This document shows, in pieces, positions 1-8,400 of a stretch of DNA of 29,563 bases. The stretch is from Candidatus Thorarchaeota archaeon SMTZ1-83. GTDB lineage: Archaea > Asgardarchaeota > Thorarchaeia > Thorarchaeales > Thorarchaeaceae. The stretch covers positions 1 through 29,563 of the forward strand of contig LRSK01000256.1 in assembly GCA_001563325.1 (NCBI GenBank). The letters are read 5' to 3'. Below the pieces are notes generated by a model. That model ran no database searches and was not told where the DNA came from. It worked only from the letters and a program-made list of their open reading frames with translations. A program made the position numbers and the translations under genes. Position 1 is the first letter of the stretch, and each line of letters opens with the position of its first letter.

Positions 1-847
1 TGGCTTCTACGTGAATCTGATCTCCGGTGAGTGCCTCGACACCCGCATGTTGTACGAATGAAGTAGCACAGGAAGTTGTGTTCTGCTGAATACGGACCAT
101 GTTCCCGATTGTCTCTGAATTTCCAATGGCATAACCGAGTCGCCATCCGGTCATGGAATAGGACTTGGAGAAACCGCTCACTACGAGGGTCCTCTGCATA
201 GCGGGGTCAACCTCTAGCATAGAAGCCTGCTCTAGCCCATCATAGACAAGGGCCTCGTAGATTTCGTCACTGAATACGACAAAATCATGATCCATCGCGA
301 GATCAAAAATCAGTTTCATGTGTTCCTTTGCCAAGATACCTCCACTGGGATTGTTTGGACTGTTGATAACAATCGCGGAAACGGATTTGCTTATGTGTGC
401 CTTCAGAGCCTCTTCATCAAGCTCGTATCCAGGTCGTGTAGGCACATCGCGGGGCTTGGCGCCCGCTATTCTAATCATGACACGATAAGTAGGCCATGCA
501 GGGGCTAGAAGCAGGACATCATCTCCAGCGTCGATTGTGCTCAGAACGCCTTGGAAAAGGGCCATCTTGGCGCCCGGAGTGACTATGACATCCGACTGGC
601 CGTTTATCTCTATGCCTCTCTTTGAGTAATGGCTCTGGATGGCATCGAGCAATTTCGGGATGCCTCTGGAACTAGTATAGCGGGTTTCACCGTCCTTTAA
701 TGCCTGGATGGCTGCATCCACGATGTTTGGGGGTGTTGGAAAATCTGGTTGTCCAACTTCGAAATGGTAGACAGTCTTTCCTTCAGCCTCAAGGCGTGAT
801 GCTAGCTCGTACATCTTCAACGTGCCTGACTCTGGAATGCGTTCCAT
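1..847 (-). CDS. Class I/II aminotransferase, aspartate aminotransferase-like (C-terminus outside window)
   Basis: PLP-dependent aminotransferase of fold type I, AspAT-like. Reading the minus strand from an ATG at 847 gives about 282 residues before the window edge; family members are usually 380-400 residues, so the C-terminal third is missing. Visible family features are an N-terminal FEVGQPDFPTPP segment, the SPNNPSGG stretch, a SDEIYE stretch, and the PLP-lysine motif SGFSKSYSMTGWRLGY with the lysine near residue 228. The following arginine-containing GWRLGY is typical of the group that includes Thermus-type aspartate aminotransferases. The exact amino donor cannot be told from sequence alone. 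The ATG at 847 is preferred because it precedes the usual N-terminal start of the domain. The gene lies 113 bp downstream of the DUF362 gene on the same strand, so co-transcription is possible. Confidence 0.9.
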   Translation of the reverse strand, partial: MERIPESGTLKMYELASRLEAEGKTVYHFEVGQPDFPTPPNIVDAAIQALKDGETRYTSSRGIPKLLDAIQSHYSKRGIEINGQSDVIVTPGAKMALFQGVLSTIDAGDDVLLLAPAWPTYRVMIRIAGAKPRDVPTRPGYELDEEALKAHISKSVSAIVINSPNNPSGGILAKEHMKLIFDLAMDHDFVVFSDEIYEALVYDGLEQASMLEVDPAMQRTLVVSGFSKSYSMTGWRLGYAIGNSETIGNMVRIQQNTTSCATSFVQHAGVEALTGDQIHVEA

Positions 848-960
848 ATGATGACTCGTCCAGTCCACAGTTCGTCGCCACCGGATATGATGACCGTCCT
901 ACTCGGAACGCAGAACGGCAGAGCGCGGTCGATGGCATATCTAATATTGCTTCCGGCGTC

Positions 961-1788
961 TTATTCTCGGCCTATGAGGTCCGAAAGAAGGCTCTTTTGA
1001 TGTTCCGTTCCTCTGACATCTATTCTATCCAGAAGCGCCTCCCCAAGACCGAGGTCGTGGGCACGCCTGAGGTAGGGAATGGTCATTGGGTCAAAGCCGA
1101 AGAGTCCGGCACAGAATGCATCAACGGCAACGGGGTCTCTGCCGACCACGACTCCATTCACTTTCCTAACCTCTCCGGCCTTTCGCTCTCCAATCACAAT
1201 CTCGGTAAGATCCATAACTGTCAGATCAGGCCGAAACGACACGAGAAGGTCGAGAAGGACATCATCCAGACGAGAATGGAAGACGCGCTTGTCCACATCA
1301 GGCAGTAACCCGAAGAGATTCTTGATGCCACCCCAAACCAATTCATTCTCAGGCTCCACCTTTAGCGTGGCTGAGTTGACGTGGAAACTGTCACTGAGAA
1401 GCAGGACCGGCATGTCATGTGTCTTGAAATGATAGCCAGCCATTGCCACAGGCTGCCGCAGCTCAGCTGTAAGATTCACAAGCTTCGCTCCTAGTTGTGT
1501 CAAGGCGCTGTACCCACACCCATCGAAAGCCTCACTAGCAGTCCTGAAAGGGTTGTCACTCTCTACAATCATGACCTCTCCTGCTTCCTTGAAGAGGCGA
1601 ACAAGGGCGCGTACCAATTCCACCGAGGTGTTGCCCGGCAGTCCCGGATCCAGAATTGAGGGCTTGATCACAACGCGGCTAGCAGGGCTCGGTATGGTCA
1701 GTGGCCTTGTGAGCTTTGCCAATGCAGCAACCAAGGACTCCTGTGCCGTCTTCTTCACAGCAACTGAAACTTCGGCGGACTCTTCCAT
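961..1788 (-). CDS. DUF362 domain protein
   Basis: A 275-residue protein that matches the DUF362 family by its layout: an early VVIKPSILDPG segment, an acidic VESDNP segment, the HVNSATLKVEPE/GGIKNLFGLLPD core, and the terminal VNGVVVGRDPVAVDAFCAGLFGFDP signature, where DPVAxD is strongly family-typical. Many DUF362 proteins also carry a 2[4Fe-4S] ferredoxin domain; this one does not, and it has only isolated cysteines. The biochemical role of the family is not established. The start at 1788 lies about 26 nt from a TATA-like element at 1814-1820 that also faces the divergent E1-like gene, so the transcript may be leaderless. Confidence 0.8.
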   Translation of the reverse strand: MEESAEVSVAVKKTAQESLVAALAKLTRPLTIPSPASRVVIKPSILDPGLPGNTSVELVRALVRLFKEAGEVMIVESDNPFRTASEAFDGCGYSALTQLGAKLVNLTAELRQPVAMAGYHFKTHDMPVLLLSDSFHVNSATLKVEPENELVWGGIKNLFGLLPDVDKRVFHSRLDDVLLDLLVSFRPDLTVMDLTEIVIGERKAGEVRKVNGVVVGRDPVAVDAFCAGLFGFDPMTIPYLRRAHDLGLGEALLDRIDVRGTEHQKSLLSDLIGRE

Positions 1789-1813
1789 GGTACCGAGTTA
1801 CGCCTCATCAAGG

Positions 1814-1820
1814 CTTTAAG
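1814..1820. promoter_or_regulatory. Shared TATA-like element between divergent DUF362 and E1-like genes
   Basis: The 45-bp gap between the two divergent genes contains one AT-rich element, CTTTAAG, whose TTAA core reads the same on both strands. Placing transcription about 26 nt downstream puts the minus-strand start near 1790, almost on the DUF362 ATG (1788). It puts the plus-strand start near 1842, just before the ATG at 1849. This is inferred from spacing only. Confidence 0.45.
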
Positions 1821-1848
1821 TGAGTCTATCTGTATGTTGCTTCTTGAG

Positions 1849-2592
1849 ATGAAATTCACAGAAGATCAGCTGGACAGATACTCGAGATCATTGAGACTCC
1901 GAGACTTTGGTATCAAGGACCTAGAGGCTTTGAACGGAACTACTGTTTCCGTGGTTGGCGCTGGCGGGATTGGAAGCTCGGTTCTACGCCTCCTTGCATC
2001 ACTAGGATTCGGCAAAATTCGAATCATAGACGGTGACAATGTAGAGCTCTCAAACATGCAGAGGCAGAACATCTACAACACCAGCGACATAGGGAAGAAG
2101 AAAGCTGAGTGTGCCTCAAGAAACCTCTCCCTGATGAATCCTGATATCACCTACGACCCAGTGGTAGAGGCAATAAACCATGAAAACGCAGAAGACCTAC
2201 TGCGCGGTTCAGACCTTGTTGTTGATGGATTGGACTCATTTGAGGCCAGACAGGCAGTGAACAGTGCTAGTGTGAGTCTTGAGATCCCCTACGTCTTCGC
2301 AGGAGCTGTGGAATACTACGCAAATTTGACCACCTTCGTTCCTGAAAAGACAGGATGCTTGAACTGCATAATGGGCGATGTCAAGGATAGTCCAGAGAAC
2401 ACTGCAGCCGCGATTGGAGTTTCACCTGAACTGCTATCTATCGTTGGAGGAATCGAAGCAAGGGAAGCACTTCTGATTGCCACCGGACGTCACCCTAACC
2501 TGGCCGGAAGACTGATGGCCATTGATATCGGCACATTGACATTCGACTTGTTTGACATAGCCCGCTCTGAGAGTTGTCCAGTCTGCCGGTAG
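1849..2592 (+). CDS. E1-like ThiF/MoeB/HesA-family adenylyltransferase
   Basis: ATP-dependent activator of the ubiquitin-like/sulfur-carrier type. It shows the nucleotide-binding VGAGGIGS loop, the IDGDNVELSNMQRQ segment with the arginine finger and conserved acidic residues, the conserved GKKKA lysines, the DGLDSFEAR segment, and two cysteine pairs (CLNC and the C-terminal CPVC) that form the family's zinc site. An upstream in-frame ATG exists at 1834; I prefer 1849 because the shared TATA element would place the transcript start near 1842. In ThiF and MoeB the segment before GVxxPxxGxxG carries a cysteine; here the equivalent region reads NTAAAIGVSPE and has none. No ubiquitin-like or ThiS/MoaD-like carrier gene is adjacent, so the partner is unknown. 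The gene ends flush against the convergent gene at 2593. Confidence 0.88.
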   Translation: MKFTEDQLDRYSRSLRLRDFGIKDLEALNGTTVSVVGAGGIGSSVLRLLASLGFGKIRIIDGDNVELSNMQRQNIYNTSDIGKKKAECASRNLSLMNPDITYDPVVEAINHENAEDLLRGSDLVVDGLDSFEARQAVNSASVSLEIPYVFAGAVEYYANLTTFVPEKTGCLNCIMGDVKDSPENTAAAIGVSPELLSIVGGIEAREALLIATGRHPNLAGRLMAIDIGTLTFDLFDIARSESCPVCR

Positions 2593-3399
2593 TCATGTGC
2601 CGAAGAAGAGTCTTCGAGCACGCTGTCTCCTCTCTTCTTCAGTTTCATCTGATTCTGGCGGGGGTGGAGGCGGGGGCGGTCCGCTTCTGACTGGTTCTTC
2701 CTCTGACTCCTCGACATCGTCTGACTCTTCGAATGAGTCATCGTCTTCAACTATGTCGTTGTCATAGTCATCTCGAGGCACATCCTCAAGAGTCGACGGC
2801 TCGTCGTAGGGAGTCCAGACTCTTCTCCTGAATGAGGGAGTAGACTCCGTTGTCGCATCCTCTTCTGGCTCTAGGGAGGGAACATCTTCAGTCGCCCCCG
2901 AGTATTCTACGTCGGGCTCGCTCGAATACTCGACATCCGTTTCCGTTTCTCCATTTCCCCAGAGACTATCGTCCTCGAGAATTGATCGCATGATCTCTTC
3001 AGGACTCGAGGCCTCGAAGGGCGTGATTTCGGGTTTGTCGGGTGTTTCTGAGATCGTTTCAGGCTCTGTTTCAGGAGTCGTTTCATACGACAGTGGTTCT
3101 TCACGTGAGGGTTCTTCATGACCCGAGGGTGTGTGAAAGTCCGCCTCATCTATGGAGGGTTCGTCTTCAGCAACCTCATCTCTAGTCCCGTATTTCAGAC
3201 CTAGTTCCTTTCCTAGACATGACTCGCAGCGCTTTGCAGCAGCAACAAGTCCTTCAGCTAGGAACTCGTCAATAGACTTTGCCTCAGTAGGATGTCTTCT
3301 GGACCATCTCAAAAAGGAGTCCACCATGCGCAGTGCATCGCGCACACCAATCCAGTAGTTGTCATCCTTTCCGTTCGAACTCAAGAAGGCCACCACCAA
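2593..3399 (-). CDS. Acidic, disordered protein with an octaproline tract (N-terminus probably frameshifted)
   Basis: No family recognised. The first ~65 residues look ordered (WIGVRDALRMVDSFLRW, then a CxxC pair). The next ~180 residues are low-complexity, rich in Glu/Asp/Ser/Pro, and include a run of eight prolines about 25 residues before the end, followed by a basic RRQRARRLFF tail. Only GTG/TTG starts are available (3399 or 3402), because a TAG lies just upstream in frame. A different frame beginning at GTG 3436 encodes a natural-looking amphipathic N-terminus ending in LLEFERKG, then meets TGA at 3362-3364 exactly where the main frame's DDNYWIG begins. I therefore suspect a one-base indel near 3365 and a true start at 3436. 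It follows the lysine-tailed gene at 3473-4015 on the same strand. Confidence 0.6.
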   Translation of the reverse strand: MVVAFLSSNGKDDNYWIGVRDALRMVDSFLRWSRRHPTEAKSIDEFLAEGLVAAAKRCESCLGKELGLKYGTRDEVAEDEPSIDEADFHTPSGHEEPSREEPLSYETTPETEPETISETPDKPEITPFEASSPEEIMRSILEDDSLWGNGETETDVEYSSEPDVEYSGATEDVPSLEPEEDATTESTPSFRRRVWTPYDEPSTLEDVPRDDYDNDIVEDDDSFEESDDVEESEEEPVRSGPPPPPPPPESDETEEERRQRARRLFFGT

Positions 3400-3436
3400 G
3401 GGCTATCTCAATTCCCGAATAAAGGCTTTGTATCAC
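3362..3436 (-). other. Probable frameshifted N-terminal segment of the acidic polyproline protein
   Basis: In the frame starting GTG at 3436 the minus strand reads about 24 residues (including SLYSGIEIALGGGLLEFER) and stops at TGA 3362-3364. The downstream gene picks up in the neighbouring frame at DDNYWIGVRDAL. Joining the two gives a plausible continuous N-terminal helix, whereas the nominal GTG start at 3399 gives a weaker one. A one-base deletion in the GGAAAGGA stretch would explain it. Assembly error and true gene damage cannot be told apart here. Confidence 0.45.
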
Positions 3437-3472
3437 GTGGGCGTCAGAGAAGGACGTGGCTAGGAAAGCATC

Positions 3473-4015
3473 TTAGCTGCTTTTGGATTTGTCAGATGCA
3501 GTGACCTCGAGAATCTCACGCAAAAGGTCATCTAGGACGCTCTGTATCTCGGTTCTCTTGAACTCGTCCAAGTCGTCGCCCAGGCAGATTACTCGTGTGG
3601 GTATTCCCTCTCCGAGGTTGTTCCTTATTTCGTTCCGATAGACGGTTTCAATCTGCGGGTCCAATTCCCTGAGTACGATGATTACGCCCTTTGCACCCTT
3701 GAATGTAAGAGAGAGCAGAATGTCGAGGGCGGCATGTTCAGGTGACATAAAGAGAGTTCCTACATCAGAGTCTGCAAGCTCTAACTTTGTCGCACCGATT
3801 CGAATTCCATCTATTGCAACCACCTGCTCGTCGAACACGGCCAGTACTCGCTCCAGAAGAGGGTCTTGAGGTCCTACAACTGTAATCTTGAAATGGTAGC
3901 GTGATTTTTCCTTTGGCTCTTTCTTAGCCTTCTTCTTGGGCTTGGCCTTTGGTCTAGCTTTTGACTTGGCTTTGGCCTTAGATTTGGCCGTCTTGGTTTT
4001 CTTTTCTTCCGGCAT
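3473..4015 (-). CDS. Lysine-rich-tailed protein with a degenerate small-GTPase-like fold
   Basis: A 180-residue protein with two parts. Residues 1-38 are a highly basic tail of alternating Lys and Ala/Pro, resembling histone-H1-type or nucleic-acid-binding tails. Residues 40-172 look like an alpha/beta domain that follows the order of a Ras-like G domain: a first strand HFKITVVGP, a helix, a strand/loop containing DSDVGTLFMSP, a hydrophobic strand GAKGVIIVLREL, another strand PTRVICLGDDLDEF where GTPases have NKxD, and a last helix. The GxxxxGK(S/T) P-loop is absent (GPQDPLLE instead) and NKxD is not intact, so GTP binding is unlikely. The fold assignment is my inference from strand order, not a clear family match. 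It is transcribed toward the acidic gene at 2593-3399. A TATA-like TATTAAAGA on the minus strand lies near 4080-4088. Confidence 0.65.
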   Translation of the reverse strand: MPEEKKTKTAKSKAKAKSKARPKAKPKKKAKKEPKEKSRYHFKITVVGPQDPLLERVLAVFDEQVVAIDGIRIGATKLELADSDVGTLFMSPEHAALDILLSLTFKGAKGVIIVLRELDPQIETVYRNEIRNNLGEGIPTRVICLGDDLDEFKRTEIQSVLDDLLREILEVTASDKSKSS

Positions 4016-4079
4016 GCTGTTCCCTCAGTTCTGCATCCTTTGGGCGGCGTGGCGTGGGTCAGAAGAACTCACACTTGCT

Positions 4080-4088
4080 CTTTAATAC
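4080..4088 (-). promoter_or_regulatory. TATA-like element upstream of the lysine-tailed gene
   Basis: Read on the minus strand the sequence is close to TATTAAAGA, about 67 nt upstream of the ATG at 4015, leaving a short leader. It sits in the intergenic region between this gene and the divergent MIP18-family gene. Confidence 0.35.
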
Positions 4089-4152
4089 TGTCATCCGCTG
4101 ATAATGTTTGTGCGGAGGTGTTGATTGACCGGGAAGGTACATAGATTATTAA

Positions 4153-4533
4153 GTGAAACAACGGCGTGCTCAAAAAGTGAGGAAGTTGCCGACTGGTAGC
4201 GATGTGTTTGAGGCTCTGAAGCCAGTCATGGACCCAGAGCATCCCGTGAGTATCACGGATCCAAGCATGGCCATTGTTAGAGAAGAATACATCCGAGTCA
4301 CTGGCAACTTGATTCGCGTTCTGTTTAAACCAACCGTGGTTCACTGTCCGATGGGAGCTCTGATTGGAATTCTCATACGTCACCGCCTAGAACAGGTCTT
4401 CCCTGAAGCAGATGTTTCCGTTTCACTGGTCCCCGGGTCCCATACGATGGAAACTGACGTGAATGCTATGATAGGCGATGACGAGAGGTACTCCAACATA
4501 GTCGCACAACTTCAAGAGCGTGGTATGATTTGA
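4153..4533 (+). CDS. MIP18/CIA2-family (DUF59) Fe-S cluster assembly protein
   Basis: A 126-residue protein of the family that includes eukaryotic CIA2 (FAM96/MIP18), which helps deliver Fe-S clusters to target proteins. The early motif MDPEHPVSITD and the core PTVVHCPMGALIG match the family's DPEhP and PTxxHCsxAtLIG segments, with the conserved cysteine at residue 65. The VPGSHTMETDVNAMIGDDER stretch matches the family's C-terminal pGtHxxExxvNxxLxDxER. The full-length match to the eukaryotic-type CIA2 is better than to bacterial SufT/PaaD-type DUF59 proteins. The start is GTG. The gene is followed 28 bp later by a small membrane protein. Confidence 0.88.
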   Translation: MKQRRAQKVRKLPTGSDVFEALKPVMDPEHPVSITDPSMAIVREEYIRVTGNLIRVLFKPTVVHCPMGALIGILIRHRLEQVFPEADVSVSLVPGSHTMETDVNAMIGDDERYSNIVAQLQERGMI

Positions 4534-4561
4534 GGGCGATATAGCACGGAGGGGCTAGAGC

Positions 4562-4939
4562 TTGAGAAAACCGGAGATATTGATCATCATTGGTTTCGTG
4601 GTTCTAGTCATAGGTTTCTTCATCCTGGCCTTTGGAACAGTGGGTCCCGGAGAGGGATTCGTCTTTGTGTTCCCCTTCTTCTTCTTTGGAAACGTGGATG
4701 CCCTCGTGGGACTCGCACTGTTTGTAGTCTTTCTCGTGGTATTCCTCCTTTCAATCCGAACTTCGTCTTTTGGCTCTATGCCGCCGCACCAGCAGGTAGG
4801 CACTTATGAAACGGAGAGGTACGTAAGATTGACAGACATCTGTGCATTCTGTGAAGAAGCAATTCCGGAGAATGCGACATTTTGCCCTTCATGCGGCAGT
4901 CCGGTGCCACAGAGGTCTGCACGCAAAGACTATCTGTAG
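4562..4939 (+). CDS. Small membrane protein with C-terminal zinc ribbon
   Basis: A 125-residue protein starting at TTG. Residues 5-27 and roughly 33-65 are strongly hydrophobic and predict two membrane spans (the second region may hold more than one). A linker leads to a soluble zinc-ribbon tail with C94xxC97 and C108xxC111 in the CxFCEE...FCPSCGSPV pattern common in archaeal zinc-ribbon membrane proteins. The function is unknown. The gene ends about 30 bp before the start chosen for the acetyltransferase. Confidence 0.7.
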   Translation: MRKPEILIIIGFVVLVIGFFILAFGTVGPGEGFVFVFPFFFFGNVDALVGLALFVVFLVVFLLSIRTSSFGSMPPHQQVGTYETERYVRLTDICAFCEEAIPENATFCPSCGSPVPQRSARKDYL

Positions 4940-4971
4940 GAATGAGATGCCCTCCTTGGAAGCATGCAGAA

Positions 4972-5439
4972 ATGACTTGGAGGATTAGGCCAGCCCGAGA
5001 AGATGACGTGCCTAAGATAAAGGTCATTGAAGAAGTGAGCTTTCCAAGGCCTTGGGACGAAGACCTGTTCCGGATAATCGGTGCGTGGAGGGGCTCAGTA
5101 CCGATTGAACATAACCGTCTAATCTCAATGAATGTCGCCGAAAGCAACGAAGAAGTTCTTGGGTACGTTGTGTGGGAGGAGGATATGGGCAGCAAGGCGG
5201 GACATATACTCAACATAGCGGTCAGGGCCGAGAACAGAAGACAGGGACTCGGAATGGCACTCCTCAACCACGCCTTCGATCTCCTAAGGAAGCATGAGAT
5301 CAAGTCGTGTAGACTCGAAGTTCGACCAAGCAATCGCGCAGCACGCTGTCTGTATGAGCGCGCCGGAATGGCCACTCTCCATGTGGAGAGCGGCTACTAC
5401 AGCGGGGAGGACGCAATAGTATATGGAATCGAGCTATGA
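4972..5439 (+). CDS. rimI: GNAT N-acetyltransferase, RimI/ArdA1-like
   Basis: N-alpha-acetyltransferase of the GNAT fold. It shows the acetyl-CoA-binding motif A in NIAVRAENRRQGLGMALL (RRQGLG pyrophosphate loop) and the RimI-type motif B LEVRPSNRAARCLYERAGM, followed by the YYSGEDAIVYGIEL ending. This subgroup usually acetylates protein N-termini, such as ribosomal proteins. I start at the ATG at 4972 (MTWRIRPAREDD), which gives the usual ~155-residue length. In-frame ATGs at 4882 and 4942 would overlap the preceding gene or add a tail without family likeness. Its end overlaps the end of the convergent giant coiled-coil gene by a few bases. Confidence 0.88.
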   Translation: MTWRIRPAREDDVPKIKVIEEVSFPRPWDEDLFRIIGAWRGSVPIEHNRLISMNVAESNEEVLGYVVWEEDMGSKAGHILNIAVRAENRRQGLGMALLNHAFDLLRKHEIKSCRLEVRPSNRAARCLYERAGMATLHVESGYYSGEDAIVYGIEL

Positions 5440-8400
5440 GCTTGTCTTGCGTCCTTTGGTGAGCGTAGGTCCGATGAAGTCACGGTACAGCTCTAGGTAG
5501 GAAGCCTCAGTTGAAACAAGTGCCATGTCTGCATCTGACGGCTCCGACCCACCAACGAGTATCTCGCTATCGTCAATGACGGCCAAAGTCGTTGGGGAGG
5601 CAGTCTGCCAGATACGCCATCCTTGCAGAGTATCCAGTGCAGTATCCCCTTCCTCCAACTCAGGTACTATGAGTACCTTGCGCCGAGGTTTCTTTGACCT
5701 AGAGAGCTTCTTGATATCGAGGCAATCCAGATCGAGCACGGAAACGACCACTGACTTCTCAGCCCTATTTACCATATCCATCATGTGGGCACATATCTCG
5801 TCTTTCCCGGTGACATACCATGTCTTGTCGCTCGGAATTGCCAACATCTCCTGCCCTGCAATCTTAACCGCCTTCAGTGTTTCACCAGTCCGCTCCGTGA
5901 TTTGGCTCACTGACTCAACTGCTTCATCAATGTGCGACCGTATCGATGCGAGCATCTTCTTCTGCTGAGTGCCCCACTGACGCATCGTTTTGTCCACATG
6001 TTCTGCAAGGCTGTTCAGTGCGTCATTGCGTTCCTGCCTTAGGAGTGACATGCCCTCCTTGGCGTCGGTCGCTGCCTTTGATGCACCGCCACTGATCTCT
6101 GCGGTCTTTGCGGCAAGATCCGTTCTCAGACTCTCTGTCAACCTCGATGTTTCGCCGCCTAGATGTGTCTGCAAATCGCGACCTATTGATTCAAGTCTGC
6201 GAGCCGCCTGCTGGATGAAGTCTAGGTTCGTTTGCTGCGCTTCTGCAAGGGACGTGTCCAGACTCTTTGTTGCTTGTGTCGAAACACGTTCTAGCAGGCC
6301 ACGCGCCTCTTGTGCGACTGGCTCTGATAACTCAGTGAACTTCGAGAAGGACGAGTTGATCGAGTCGCGCGCCCCTAGACAGTAATCGTCGACTTTCTGC
6401 GCGGCTTCTGAATTGGCACTATCGATGATTTCCTTGAACTTGACTGGCATGTCCGAGAGACTCTCTCCAATTCCAGTAAGCAGAACAGAAGCGCTCTCAC
6501 CGAATTGAGTCGATTGTACAGTGATACTCGCCTCGGATTTCTTCAGAAGGTCGCGGCTCAGCCGTTCAAACTCCTTCAGGGTCTTCTCTCCCCGCTCTCC
6601 GATTCTCAGTGCGGCCTGATCTGCAGTATTGGTAAGGCCATTTGAAATGGCGGTCATCTCAGTATTCAGTTTGCTGCCAAGCTGCTCCAGTGATGATGCC
6701 AGATTTCCAGATGACGTTTCGAGCCCTTCGGATACACCGATGAACGCCAGCGCCACTTCACTCCGCCGCTCCTCAATTGCGGACATTGCCCTCTCTCGCG
6801 TGTTTCTTACTGCTTCCGAACGAGAAGCCTCCTTCCCAGCTAGTGAAACCTGAAATGCCTCTACTTGCTTGTTTGATTTGCTCAGAAGCTTTGAAGCAAG
6901 AGTATCCATCTTCTTGCTGGTAGCTGCAAGGAGCTTCTCTCGCGCGTTTCTTTGATCAGTCAGGTAGGTGTCTATCGCAGACGTTATCATCCCAGTGTTC
7001 GTTGCCATCGAGTCTTCTGTGGAGTCCTTGATCCTTGAAACCTTCTCTGCAATGGTGTCACGTGCACTATTCACTGTGGACTTGAACTCCTTGGACACCT
7101 GAACTACATTGTCTCCGAATTGCCGAATCGTGCCTGATTCCATCTCTTTGAGAGCGTCTTGAGTACTCCTCAGAGCGTCGTCGATGCCACTCAAGGCGCT
7201 CGCCATCGACTGAGAAATCTCAGTTCGCTTTTCAACCGTGATTTCCTCCAACGCCTTCCTCATGGCATCAACTGCCCCAACGAGCTCTTCCACTTTCAGA
7301 CCCAACTCAACTGCGAATTCCTGCTGGAGTCTCTGGGAGTCTTCTTCAAGAGTGACCATCTCTGTCTTCAGAGACCCCTTGAATTCAGTGTGGACTGAAG
7401 ATATCAAGTCACGTGCCTCAGTCGTTTGACTAGAAAGAAATCCATTGAACGTTGCTTCAATTCCCTTTGTCAGATTGATGAACTGCCTTGTAATATCCTC
7501 AAGCTGTAGATGAAACTCATCACGCATAGCTTTGGTGTGTTCGTCGATTCTTGCGACTTGCTCTTCAATGGCTGTGTCGACCTCTTTCTGGACTCGGGAT
7601 GCGTGTGCCGTCAGCGCACTGACACCTTGCGCTAGTCTTGTGTCAACGCGTTCATTCAGGCTAGAGTATAGGTTCTTGGCCTCTCTAATCTGAGACTTTG
7701 AGGTAGAAGCAAACTCGCCAATCACCTCAGAAAGACGGTTGCCGACATCCGCTTCGAAATCATGGGCAATCTTCTTCACGAACATGATTGCTGACTCTTG
7801 CTTGGTCTTGGAAGTTGTTATCACAGTGTTAAATGCCGAGTTGAGTCTGCTGTTGATTGCCTCAGCCAGTGTATCCATCTCGGCTGCTTCAGTATCTAGG
7901 ATCTCACCAATGTCCTTGATTATCTGATTTAGGTTCGAACTCAGCGACCTGATAGCAGTCTTCGACAGCTTCCCGATATTTGCTAGAGCTTCTGTGTTGG
8001 CAGACTCCAGCTTTGCTTCATGCGCATTCATCTGTTTGTCCAACAGTTCCAACGATGAGCTCCTAGAGGCTTCCAGGTGGTCACCGAAATCGCTATGCAC
8101 GTTCGCAGCCATTTCTTTGAGACTCTCGTACTCCTCATTGTACAATGCCTGAGTCTTGTCAATAAGCCCGGTGGAGGCCTTCCTCACGTTGTCTAGATAG
8201 TTAGATTCGGTGGACTGCATCTGGTCCAGCTGAGACTTCAATGACTGGAATGCTACCTCTGTGAATGCGCCGACTTCGTTCTGCCAAGCTTCGACACTTT
8301 TCCTAGCGGACCCTGAGATGCGAATAGCATCTTCGATTCTTGCCTTGGCCAATTCAGCCTCATCGGCAATCCCTAGCCGACTCTTTGAAACTACCTCCTT

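Noticed and set aside
848..960. Readthrough extension of the DUF362 frame past its TAA
   Set aside because: The frame stays open for about 45 codons, but the DUF362 domain is already complete and the extension has no recognisable family likeness.
700..1308. 202-codon plus-strand open frame
   Set aside because: It is antisense to the aminotransferase and DUF362 genes, both with strong family motifs.
4882..4971. 30-residue N-terminal extension of the acetyltransferase
   Set aside because: It overlaps the zinc-ribbon gene in another frame and adds nothing like a GNAT domain; the ATG at 4972 gives the normal length.
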